From contig NZ_JBFEFH010000018.1 in assembly GCF_040717455.1 (NCBI RefSeq), positions 62,001-126,000 of the forward strand: a stretch of DNA of 64,000 bases, read 5' to 3'. Positions within the stretch are counted from its first letter, which is position 1. Every line of letters begins with the position of its first letter. Position numbers and translations under genes: made by a program. A model generated the notes under the pieces. It saw nothing but the letters and a program-made list of their open reading frames with translations, was not told the origin of the DNA and did not search any database. The stretch comes from Tautonia sp040717455 (GTDB lineage: Bacteria; Planctomycetota; Planctomycetia; Isosphaerales; Isosphaeraceae). Shown here piece after piece: positions 26,510-34,205 of the stretch.

Positions 26510-28561
26510 TTGCCGAACAGGGTCTTGATGGTGAGGCAAGGGATGGTGTGGGCGGGGGCCCTGGTGGCGGGCCTCTGGCTCGTCGGCCTTCACGGCGCGA
26601 GTGCGAATGCCCAGTCCGACGGCCCGCTGGCGGCGATGGCGGGAGGGTCGTCGTCGTCCGGGTCGACCAGCGAATCGTCCGGTGGGAGTGGCGGGGGAGG
26701 CGGCAGCGGCGGCGGCGGGCAGGACGCCCTGGATATGCAGAGCGAGAGCTATGTGAATCGGCCCGAGTTGAACGCGGGACTCCCGCCGATCGGCCCGCCG
26801 GTGGACCTGGAGACGCCGCAGGCCTCGCTGGCCAACTTCGTCGATGCCTGCGAGGCGGAAGATTACCGGCGCGCCGCCTACTCGCTGAACCTCAATGACC
26901 TGCAATTGCTCGATCAGGCCGACCGGGGGCCGGAACTGGCCCGGATGCTCCACGAGGTGCTCCAGCAGAAGCTCTGGATCGACTGGGACGACGTACCGGA
27001 TCGGCCCGACGGCCAGCGGTTCGGCTACAACCTGGAGAAGGCGCAGGGGAACGACTCGGATCGCCCCAGGGCGTTCTATCACCTGGGTGCGATCTCGTTC
27101 GATCACCGCGATGTGGACGTGTACCTGGAACGGGTGAAGTCGCCCGATGCGCAGCCGAAATGGGTCTTCTCGAGACGGACCGTCAGCGCGATCCCGGCCC
27201 TGTACCGGGCGTTCGGCCCGGGAGAGCTGGAGCGTCGCCTGCCGGAGTCGCTCACGCAGGCCAAGTTCTGGGGGATCGCGCTCTGGCAGTGGATCGGCAT
27301 CGCGGTGTTCGGGCTGATCAGCCTGGTGACGGGCTTGGTGGTGCAGCGGCTCGTGGAACGGTTGCTGCGTGCCCGTCGCGACCAGAAGTCTCGGCGCCTG
27401 GTCGACCTGAGCCTGGCGTTGACCGACGCCGTGGATGGGCCGGTCGCGGTGATCGTGGGGCTGGTGGTGTTCAAGCTGCTGGCGGCCCACCTGCTCCGGC
27501 TGGCCGGGCCGGTGATGGCGATGGTCGAGCCCTTGATCTTCGTGCTCATCGTCCTGACGACGACGTGGCTCCTGTCCCGGATGATCGACTTCGCCTCGGC
27601 CCGCCTGAGCGACCGCTACGAGGGGGAAGACCGGGCCGGGAATGCGCACGAGATGCTGACCCGGATCAAGGTGGCGAAGCATTTCTTCACGGTGGTGGTG
27701 CTGCTGGTCGGCCTCGGGGTGGCGTTCTGGCAGTTCGAATGGTTCCAGGCGATGGGCTACAGCCTGCTGGCCTCGGCGGGGATCGCGGCCCTGGTGCTCG
27801 GCCTGGCGGCGCAGCGGCCCCTGGGGAACCTGTTTGCCGGGGTGCAACTGGCGCTGACCCAGCCGGTCCGCGTCGGCGACGCGGTGATCTTCAGCGGCGA
27901 GTGGGGATGGATCGAGGAGATCGCGGTGACCTACGTGGTGATCCGCACCTGGGACATGCGGCGACTGGTCGTGCCCACCTCGCAGTTGATGGACAACGCG
28001 GTCGAGAACTGGACGAAGGGGGGCGAGAACATGATGAAGCCGGTGTATCTTTATGCCGACTATCGTGTCAATTTCGCCGCCGCCCGGGACGAGCTGGAGC
28101 GCATCCTGGAGGATTCGGACGACTGGGATGAGGAGGTCCCGCCGATCCTCCAGGTGACCAACTGCACCGAGGAGACGGTCGAGCTGCGTGCCCTCTGCTC
28201 GGCCAAGGACCCGTCGGTGGCCTGGAACCTGCACTGCGAGGTCCGCGAACGGCTCGTCGCCTTCCTCCGGGACCTCGACGACGGCTCGTACCTGCCCCGG
28301 ACCCGGATCGCGATGGTCGGCGAGGAGCAGTCGACGCGCCCGAAGGGGGCGTCCTCGGAGTCGAGCGGCCCGGAGCGTCGCAACAAGGGGAAGGGGAGGG
28401 GGCGGTTCGACCGATCCGAAGGGCGGGGGAACCGCTCTCAGGGCAAGTCTCGCAAGAAGGCCCGGGCCCGGGAGTCGAAGGCGGCCGACGAGAACCGGAT
28501 GGGGGGCAGCGCCCGGGATGACGGTCAGGCCGAAGGGGGAGACGGTTCCTCGTCCCGATGA
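26510..28561 (+). CDS. Large MscS-type mechanosensitive channel with Gly/Ser linker and basic tail
   Basis: The 683-aa channel starts at TTG 26510, with AGGAGG at 26493-26498; an in-frame ATG lies at 26528. A signal peptide (WAGALVAGLWLVGLHGASANA) leads into a Ser/Gly-rich linker (about residues 45-72) and a soluble periplasmic domain (75-240). Membrane helices follow near 255, 310, 345 and 395. The pore helix is SAGIAALVLGLAAQRPLGNLF near residue 420. The MscS beta-domain has LTQPVRVGDAVIF and VVPTSQLMDNAVENW. The last 70 residues are a highly basic, Arg/Lys/Gly/Ser-rich tail (RRNKGKGRGRFDR), unusual for MscS. A CTCCCC/GGGGAG hairpin lies at 28618-28632. Confidence 0.92.
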   Translation: MPNRVLMVRQGMVWAGALVAGLWLVGLHGASANAQSDGPLAAMAGGSSSSGSTSESSGGSGGGGGSGGGGQDALDMQSESYVNRPELNAGLPPIGPPVDLETPQASLANFVDACEAEDYRRAAYSLNLNDLQLLDQADRGPELARMLHEVLQQKLWIDWDDVPDRPDGQRFGYNLEKAQGNDSDRPRAFYHLGAISFDHRDVDVYLERVKSPDAQPKWVFSRRTVSAIPALYRAFGPGELERRLPESLTQAKFWGIALWQWIGIAVFGLISLVTGLVVQRLVERLLRARRDQKSRRLVDLSLALTDAVDGPVAVIVGLVVFKLLAAHLLRLAGPVMAMVEPLIFVLIVLTTTWLLSRMIDFASARLSDRYEGEDRAGNAHEMLTRIKVAKHFFTVVVLLVGLGVAFWQFEWFQAMGYSLLASAGIAALVLGLAAQRPLGNLFAGVQLALTQPVRVGDAVIFSGEWGWIEEIAVTYVVIRTWDMRRLVVPTSQLMDNAVENWTKGGENMMKPVYLYADYRVNFAAARDELERILEDSDDWDEEVPPILQVTNCTEETVELRALCSAKDPSVAWNLHCEVRERLVAFLRDLDDGSYLPRTRIAMVGEEQSTRPKGASSESSGPERRNKGKGRGRFDRSEGRGNRSQGKSRKKARARESKAADENRMGGSARDDGQAEGGDGSSSR

Positions 28562-28617
28562 GTCCGGTCCGGCTCCCCGGCCTCGCTCCTTGAGGCGGAT
28601 GGACGGGGGGCGATCGC

Positions 28618-28632
28618 CTCCCCTTCGGGGAG
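28618..28632 (+). terminator. Hairpin downstream of mscS
   Basis: CTCCCC at 28618-28623 pairs with GGGGAG at 28627-28632 around a TTC loop, 57 bp after the channel gene's stop. It is GC-rich without a T-tract, so it is only a weak terminator candidate. Confidence 0.3.
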
Positions 28633-28912
28633 AGGGGCGGCGGGCGGCGCTGTCCGATCTGCAAGGCTGTCCGACCCGGGGCGCGGCGACGGTCCCCTCG
28701 GTTCGGGGATCGCGGTCGGAGCCGGGCGGACCCCGGGGGGACGGCCCGGGCGGTTGCATCAACCAATACGCCGTTCCCGTTCCGACTCGACGACGGGGGG
28801 CCGGCTGTGTATGATTGAGTGATCGAGCGCCGAAGCCGCACCGGTGCCCCTGGCGCTCGCGAATCTACCCGAGATGGAACGCCCGAACCGGCATGACGCC
28901 GAGGAGCGCCCC

Positions 28913-29263
28913 GTGCAACCGAAGCTTCTGATTGTCGAAGACGATCGCTCACTGCTGGAGGTCTGGAGGACCATTTTCTCGACCCGCGGTTGGGTCGTCT
29001 CGACGGCCACGACCCTGTCCGAGGGCCTGGCGCACCTGGACCAACCGCCGGACTACCTGATCCTCGATCTGGAGCTCCCGGACGGGAGCGGCGAGGCGAT
29101 CCTCAGGCAGATTCGGGAGTTGGGGCTGAAGACCCGGGTCGCCGTGACCACGGGGTCGGATGACCTCTCCCGGCTCATCGGATTGCACCCCGAGGCCCTC
29201 TTCCAGAAGCCGGTCGATGTGGCCGCCATCTGGCAGCAGGGCGGGTTCGCCGAGGTGAGCTGA
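28913..29263 (+). CDS. Receiver-only response regulator
   Basis: A GTG start at 28913 with GAGGAG at 28901-28906 gives a 116-aa stand-alone CheY-like domain; starts at ATG 28874 or GTG 28844 would only add an unstructured leader. KLLIVEDDRSLLEVW carries the acidic pair, and ILDLELPDGSG carries the phospho-aspartate in a hydrophobic-D-L context. VTTGSDD provides the switch Thr, and FQKPVDVA the conserved Lys-Pro. There is no output domain. A second receiver-only gene follows about 320 bp downstream. The cognate kinase is not adjacent. Confidence 0.85.
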   Translation: MQPKLLIVEDDRSLLEVWRTIFSTRGWVVSTATTLSEGLAHLDQPPDYLILDLELPDGSGEAILRQIRELGLKTRVAVTTGSDDLSRLIGLHPEALFQKPVDVAAIWQQGGFAEVS

Positions 29264-29581
29264 TTCGAGCCGTCCGGCCGCCGCCCGCCCCGGTGGGGGG
29301 CGATCGCTCGACCGCCTGGTGTGTCGTTGCTGTTGCTTGAAGGCTGTCGGGCCGGTTTCGAGGCGGTTTGCAGACGCGAGAGACGGCCTCAGCACCTGCC
29401 CGTTGCGATTTCACAACATTGCGATCCGAAATCGGGGCCCGGACCGGGCCCCCCCGAAGGCTTCCCGCTTGCCAGCGCTCGCTTTGTGAAAGAGAATTCG
29501 CGTAGCGTTTGAGCGAGATTGAACATGCTAGCGACCCGCTTCCGGTGGGGTATTGCCGGTCTCTCGGCGAAGGGGCCTTGA
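29264..29581. other. Leader region between two response regulator genes
   Basis: About 320 bp without a gene. The 29400-29530 part is clearly lower in G+C than the surroundings and contains a promoter-like pair (29469-29497). No coding sequence is supported. Confidence 0.45.
29469..29497 (+). promoter_or_regulatory. Putative sigma70-type promoter before second receiver gene
   Basis: TTGCCA at 29469-29474 matches five of six -35 consensus bases, and GAGAAT at 29492-29497 matches four of six -10 bases, with an ideal 17-bp spacer. It is about 85 bp upstream of the ATG at 29582 and in an AT-richer patch. This is a sequence match only. Confidence 0.35.
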
Positions 29582-30064
29582 ATGGAACCGGCCAGAGCGG
29601 ATGAGCCCGAAGGATCGCCCGGCTCGGGAGCCTCGCCCGGCCCCGGCAAGGGGATTCGCATCTTGCTGGTCGAGGATCACTCGGACATCGCCCGGGTGCT
29701 CGCCACGCTGCTGTCTCGGGCCGGGCATGTGGTGACGACGGCGGGCAGCATGTCCCGCGCCGAGCAGATTGCGGCCGCGTCCGGGCCGTTCGACCTCTTG
29801 ATCAGCGACCTGAGCCTGCCCGATGGCTCGGGCCTGGAGCTGAAACGTCGGCTCGGGGACATTCCGGGGATCGCCGTCTCGGGCTACAGCACCGAGGTCG
29901 ATCTTCAGGAGTGCCTCGACGCCGGATTCATGGACCTGCTCGCCAAGCCGATCGAGTTCGCCGCCCTGCGCGACCTGATCCGTCACATCGACTGGTCGAG
30001 GCCGGCCGCCCCGGGGCGGAGCCCGGAGACTCGGGACGACGGTCCGACGACCTCCGGCCCTTGA
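29582..30064 (+). CDS. Receiver-only response regulator with flexible N-terminus
   Basis: The 160-aa protein has a 24-residue Gly/Pro/Ser-rich leader and then a CheY-like receiver. RILLVEDHSDIARVL provides the acidic residues, and LLISDLSLPDGSG the phospho-aspartate near residue 75. GIAVSGYSTEVDL contains the switch residue, and LLAKPIEFAAL the Lys-Pro. A short disordered tail follows and no output domain is present. Its arrangement resembles receivers fused to hybrid kinases, so it may be a phosphotransfer or signal-relay protein. It is paired in tandem with the receiver gene at 28913. Confidence 0.87.
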   Translation: MEPARADEPEGSPGSGASPGPGKGIRILLVEDHSDIARVLATLLSRAGHVVTTAGSMSRAEQIAAASGPFDLLISDLSLPDGSGLELKRRLGDIPGIAVSGYSTEVDLQECLDAGFMDLLAKPIEFAALRDLIRHIDWSRPAAPGRSPETRDDGPTTSGP

Positions 30065-30129
30065 AAGGGGGAGGGCCGGTCGCCCCGGCGTGGGGAGCCG
30101 GCTCGAGAGGCGTCGTCGGCCATCTTGCG

Positions 30130-32859
30130 TTAATGGCCCGGCCCGAAGAAGACGGCGTTGCGGAACAAACGCTGGGTCACGGGGGAAAGCGCCCTCGCGT
30201 TCGGGTCATCGGTGAACCCGATGATATGCCCCCGGCCGATCGCCTGCGCGAGGACCAAGGGAGACCGGCCGATGGCTCGCAGGGTGTCGGGCCAGCAGAA
30301 GCCGCTGACCGGCTCCTCCTGCGCCTCGAACGTGACCAGGTTCCTCCCCTCGGTCGCATCGAGCGGGTCGACGATCAGGCCGGCCTGGGTCAGGATGTCG
30401 ATCGACTCGGGCAAGCCGGCCGTGACCCAGTGGTCGCCGTAGACGGTCGCCCGCAAGATCGCCCCCGGGACCGGGCGGGGCGGCTCCTCGGGGTCGTCCT
30501 CGGCCCCGGCCTCGACGACCAGGGAGTCGGCGTCGGGGTCGCCGATCGGGTCGAGCCCCTCGCCGGGGATCGGGGGGACGGGGACCTCTCGGCGATCGGT
30601 GGGGACGAGGCCGATCTCCGGGTCGATCCCCCACCGAAGCGCCCCGCCGACGAGGATCAATGTGCCCCCCGACTCCACCCAACGCCTGAGCCGGTCGGCG
30701 GCGGCGGCGTCGAACCCGGAGGCCGGGCCGTCGTAGTCCCCGTCGGGCAGGATGAGGACGTTGGCGTCGTCCAGGTCGACCGAGCCGGCGAGGCTTGAAG
30801 CCGGGACCCGGGTGGTCGGGTACCTCCAGACCTGGTCGAAGAGGTACCAGGTATGACCGACGAAGGGGCTGACCGGCCGATCGACGGCGAGGACCACCCG
30901 GGGAGGCTCGACCCAGGAGACGTTCGGCCCCCCCAGGCCGGCCCCCTCGTCGACGAAGCTGGAGTCGATGCCGGTGATGGTCAGGCGGTGGCGATCGGCG
31001 GCCGATCGGACGGCCTCGTGCAGGCGGTCCGGATTCTCGAGCGTCCGGAGCAGGAGCGTGCCCGGGGCGAACGACCGGCCGTCGAGGACGAACGGTTGAT
31101 CGACGACCCGGACGCGGAACCCCTGCTGCAGCCAGTCGGACAGGGCGTCGAGCCCGGCCTCGTCCTCGGTCGGCACCAGGTAGCCGACGGCCGGGCGTTC
31201 GGGGCCCTCGACCGTCCCGGCCGGCGGGCTGCCTTGGTCGTCGATCGCTTCGGAGTCGGGGGCCTGAGCCGGCCGGCCGCGGAGGGCCTCGATGCCGAAG
31301 GTCAGGGGCAAGGACCAGGCGGTCACGTCGTAGATCTCGTCGCCGAGGCGATGGGCCTTGCGGTCGAGCTGCCGGGCGATGAAGGCGTCGTCCATCTCCT
31401 GACGATCGGCGAGCAGGGTCTCGGCGAGCCGCCCCGCCGGCTGCGCCGCCGGGACGTAGTAGCTGCCCGCGGGGGCGAGCTGGTTGAACCCCCTGGTCCC
31501 CTGATCGACCTCGACCGGCTCGGTCAGGCGGCGCACCTCGATGCCGTTGGCCCGGAGCAGGGCCGCGAGCGAGGCGGCCCGGTTGGGGGCCGAGCCGGGC
31601 AGGAGGAAGACATCGGGCGATTCCCCCGACCGCCCGCGATCGACGGCCTCGCGGCGCCCCTCGGCGAAGGCCCTGAGCAGGTCGGCCCGGCCGGCCGAGG
31701 CGGCCTCGATCGTCGCCAGGCTGCTGACGTGATGATGGCGGACGGCGTCGTGATAGTGGAGGGTCGTCTCGTCGTCCCGGTCGACGAGCAGGCCCCGGAC
31801 GCCGGCCTGTTCCCAGAGGATCCCGAGTCCGCCGTGCATCATCGGCCAGGTCGAGCCGTAGCCGGGATAGAAGGCGTCGAAGATCTCCCGGGTGGTGTAG
31901 GCGAAGCCGAGGCGGTCGAACCGCTCGGCCTGGCGGCGGCCGATCCGGGCGACCCAATCGGCCTGCCTGGGGGTGATCTGGGGGTTGAACGGGTCGGAGG
32001 CGGGGTCGAAGTAGTAGGTCGAGTCGGCCCCCATCTCGTGGGCATCGACATACACGTTCGGCTGCCAGTCGAGGTAGGCGGCCACCTTGGCCTTCGTCTC
32101 GATCTGCGAATGCAGATACCAGTCGCGGTTCAAGTCGAAGAGATAATGGTTGAATCGCCCCCCCGGCCACGGCTGATTCCGCTCGCTGGCCCGCGGGGAT
32201 GCCTGCGGGAAGGCACCGCGAGCACCGCGATACGACGCGACGAACCGGTCTCGCCCGTCGGGATTCTGGAGCGGATCGATGATGACGATCAGGTTCTCGA
32301 GCCAGCTTTGGGTTTCCTCGCGCCGGTCGGCCAGCAAGGTGTAGGCGGTCAGCAGGGCCGCGTCGGTGGAGGAGGTCTCATCGCCGTGCACCGAGGCGGC
32401 CAGCCAGACGACGGCCGGCTCCCGGTCGATCAGCGCGTCGGCCTGCTCCCGGTCGATGGCCCGGGGGTCGGCCAGCCCCTGGCGGTTCCTCCGGACCTCG
32501 TCGAGCCGCTGCATGGTCTCGGCCGAGGAGACGACGAGATACACCAGCGATCGCCCCTCGTAGGAACGGCCATACGGCGTGAGCATGGCCCGATCGGGAG
32601 CCGACCCCGCGAGCGCCTCAAGGTACCGGATCACCTCGGCATGGCTGGAAATCTCGGCTCCCCAGCGATGCCCCACCACGTCTTCCAGCGTCGGGATCGC
32701 CGGGTCGGCCTCGATCTCCGCCATCGGCAGGAGCCGGCCTCGGTCGCGAGCGTCCTGGCCGCACGCCACCCCCGCGCCTCCGCCCCCCCAGGCCACGAGG
32801 ACCCCGAGGATCCCCCCGGCAACCGGCCCCACGCGGCTGATACCGTCCCACGTCCTCAC
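30130..32859 (-). CDS. Exported M14-family metallocarboxypeptidase-like protein
   Basis: The protein is 909 aa from a GTG at 32859 (VRTWDGISRVGPVAGG), which begins a signal-peptide-like stretch; the frame is open further upstream, to 33045, but with low-complexity sequence. The zinc-binding start of the peptidase_M14 domain is ASVHGDETSSTDAAL near residue 155 (His and Glu ligands). IDPLQNPDGRDRF and NVYVDAHEMGADSTYY follow with family-typical Asn-Pro-Asp-Gly and histidine residues. The C-terminal third has a class I glutamine-amidotransferase-like fold (LPDGDYDGP, LRRWVESGGTLILVGG) as in other large planctomycete and Bacteroidetes M14 proteins. It should trim peptides outside the cytoplasm. 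Confidence 0.88.
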   Translation of the reverse strand: MRTWDGISRVGPVAGGILGVLVAWGGGGAGVACGQDARDRGRLLPMAEIEADPAIPTLEDVVGHRWGAEISSHAEVIRYLEALAGSAPDRAMLTPYGRSYEGRSLVYLVVSSAETMQRLDEVRRNRQGLADPRAIDREQADALIDREPAVVWLAASVHGDETSSTDAALLTAYTLLADRREETQSWLENLIVIIDPLQNPDGRDRFVASYRGARGAFPQASPRASERNQPWPGGRFNHYLFDLNRDWYLHSQIETKAKVAAYLDWQPNVYVDAHEMGADSTYYFDPASDPFNPQITPRQADWVARIGRRQAERFDRLGFAYTTREIFDAFYPGYGSTWPMMHGGLGILWEQAGVRGLLVDRDDETTLHYHDAVRHHHVSSLATIEAASAGRADLLRAFAEGRREAVDRGRSGESPDVFLLPGSAPNRAASLAALLRANGIEVRRLTEPVEVDQGTRGFNQLAPAGSYYVPAAQPAGRLAETLLADRQEMDDAFIARQLDRKAHRLGDEIYDVTAWSLPLTFGIEALRGRPAQAPDSEAIDDQGSPPAGTVEGPERPAVGYLVPTEDEAGLDALSDWLQQGFRVRVVDQPFVLDGRSFAPGTLLLRTLENPDRLHEAVRSAADRHRLTITGIDSSFVDEGAGLGGPNVSWVEPPRVVLAVDRPVSPFVGHTWYLFDQVWRYPTTRVPASSLAGSVDLDDANVLILPDGDYDGPASGFDAAAADRLRRWVESGGTLILVGGALRWGIDPEIGLVPTDRREVPVPPIPGEGLDPIGDPDADSLVVEAGAEDDPEEPPRPVPGAILRATVYGDHWVTAGLPESIDILTQAGLIVDPLDATEGRNLVTFEAQEEPVSGFCWPDTLRAIGRSPLVLAQAIGRGHIIGFTDDPNARALSPVTQRLFRNAVFFGPGH

Positions 32860-33126
32860 GCGATCGCCCCCCCCTCGATTGCCCGTCCCCGCGGCCCCTC
32901 GTCCCTGGCCGGCCCTGCTCCTCCTCGCCCCACCGCGAACGGTTATCCGCCCGGAGTTCCCCCGCGTCAAGCAACCAGCCCGCTCAATCTCGGCCGATCC
33001 CGCGGTGTACCCCTCGACCTCGACGGCGTATCTCGGCCCGGACATCCCGTCATGAGCGCAACCGATTCTCCGCCCCCCTCCCCAATTTCTCCCCTGCAGT
33101 GACTTCCCTTCCTCAACGTCAGCCGT

Positions 33127-33132
33127 TAGAAT
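33127..33132 (+). promoter_or_regulatory. Possible -10 element for tRNA-Arg
   Basis: TAGAAT lies 38 bp upstream of the tRNA 5' end, a normal distance for a processed precursor. The matching -35 region, TTCCCT at 17-bp spacing, is poor, so this is tentative. Confidence 0.3.
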
Positions 33133-33169
33133 GCCTTCTCAATCGCTCGCTCAAACGAGACAGCTCGTC

Positions 33170-33243
<74 letters not shown>

Positions 33244-33363
33244 CTCGGAAGTCGTTAAAGCGCAGCAGGTTACGGCGGCCTTGCGGTATCGGCTGTCTCT
33301 CTTCGAAAGTCATTTCACGAGATCGACACCCGCGACAAGGCCTCGACCGGAACGGTGAGAAAT

Positions 33364-33405
33364 GAAGAGGGGTGAGCCATGCACTGCCGTGGCTCACCCC
33401 TCTTC
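33364..33405 (+). terminator. 16-bp perfect hairpin downstream of tRNA-Arg
   Basis: GAAGAGGGGTGAGCCA at 33364-33379 pairs without mismatch with 33390-33405 around a ten-base loop. It lies 120 bp after the tRNA and just before a broken IS630 gene. It could be the tRNA operon terminator, although the downstream side (TCGTTA) is not T-rich, or an end of a mobile element. Confidence 0.5.
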
Positions 33406-33424
33406 TCGTTACCGGATATCGGGT

Positions 33425-34128
33425 CAGTTTCGAAGCACGCCCTGAGCGCTTGCGTGCGAGATTGCTTTGAAGGTTTTTTTGAGGGGTCGACCCGCCCCCA
33501 TTTCACACAACGTGGCCGCTTCGGTGGCCCCGTCGAAGGCCAGGCGGCCGGCGACGCCGTCGAGCCGCATCGCCGCGGTCGGCGTCACGGCCTTCCAGAG
33601 GCCCTGCGGGATGCGGCCGATGACTCGCTGACGCTGTGCACCGCGGCCATCGCGGCGGGCCATTGGCGGTGTTGGCCCCGGTCTCATCGACGAAGACCAG
33701 CCGGCTCGGGTCGACGGCCGCGATGAACCGCTCCCGCCAGGTCTCCCGCTCGGCCTTCAACTCCGACCGGTCCCGCCCGGCGGCCTGCCCCGACATTTTT
33801 TTTGCGAGGCAAGCCGAGCCGATCGACGGCACGATGCACCGCCGAGACGCCGCAGTCGACGCCCACGGCCTCGCGGAGAACTCGAGCGTCGCGTCGGTGC
33901 CGTCGGTGACCGCCCGGCGGCCTCGGCGTCGAAGGCCGAGGGCCGGCACCCGCCATGGGGCTCGGGGCGATCGTACCGGCGTCGCGGCGGCGACGGATCA
34001 GGTTGTAGACCCAGGGGAGACTGACGCAGATGCGGCGGGCGATCCGTTCCCGCGTCTCCTCGACACGGCCTCAGGCGGCGATGACCCGCCGCCTGAGGTT
34101 CTTTGAATTGAATTAAACGGTTGCTCAC
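33425..34128 (-). pseudogene. Broken IS630-type transposase, copy 1
   Basis: On the minus strand, pieces of one transposase appear in different frames. The first is an HTH (ERIARRICVSLPWVYNLIRR) near 34050. The next piece covers VSAVHRAVDRLGLPRKK near 33830. The DDE core start LVFVDETGAN follows near 33700, and then RLDGVAGRLAFDGAT near 33560. At least two frameshifts separate them, and the C-terminal DDE half is absent. Bases 33424-33500 read out into unrelated sequence. It is inactive. The matching segments in the copy at 37.06 kb show that the two are related, in opposite orientation. Confidence 0.8.
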
Positions 34129-34205
34129 GTCCTAATTCTCAAATCATTCGGAGGTGACTCCTGTGCAGTGAGGGGAATCTGCCCCGAGCGGCCGGCGGGG
34201 AACGG

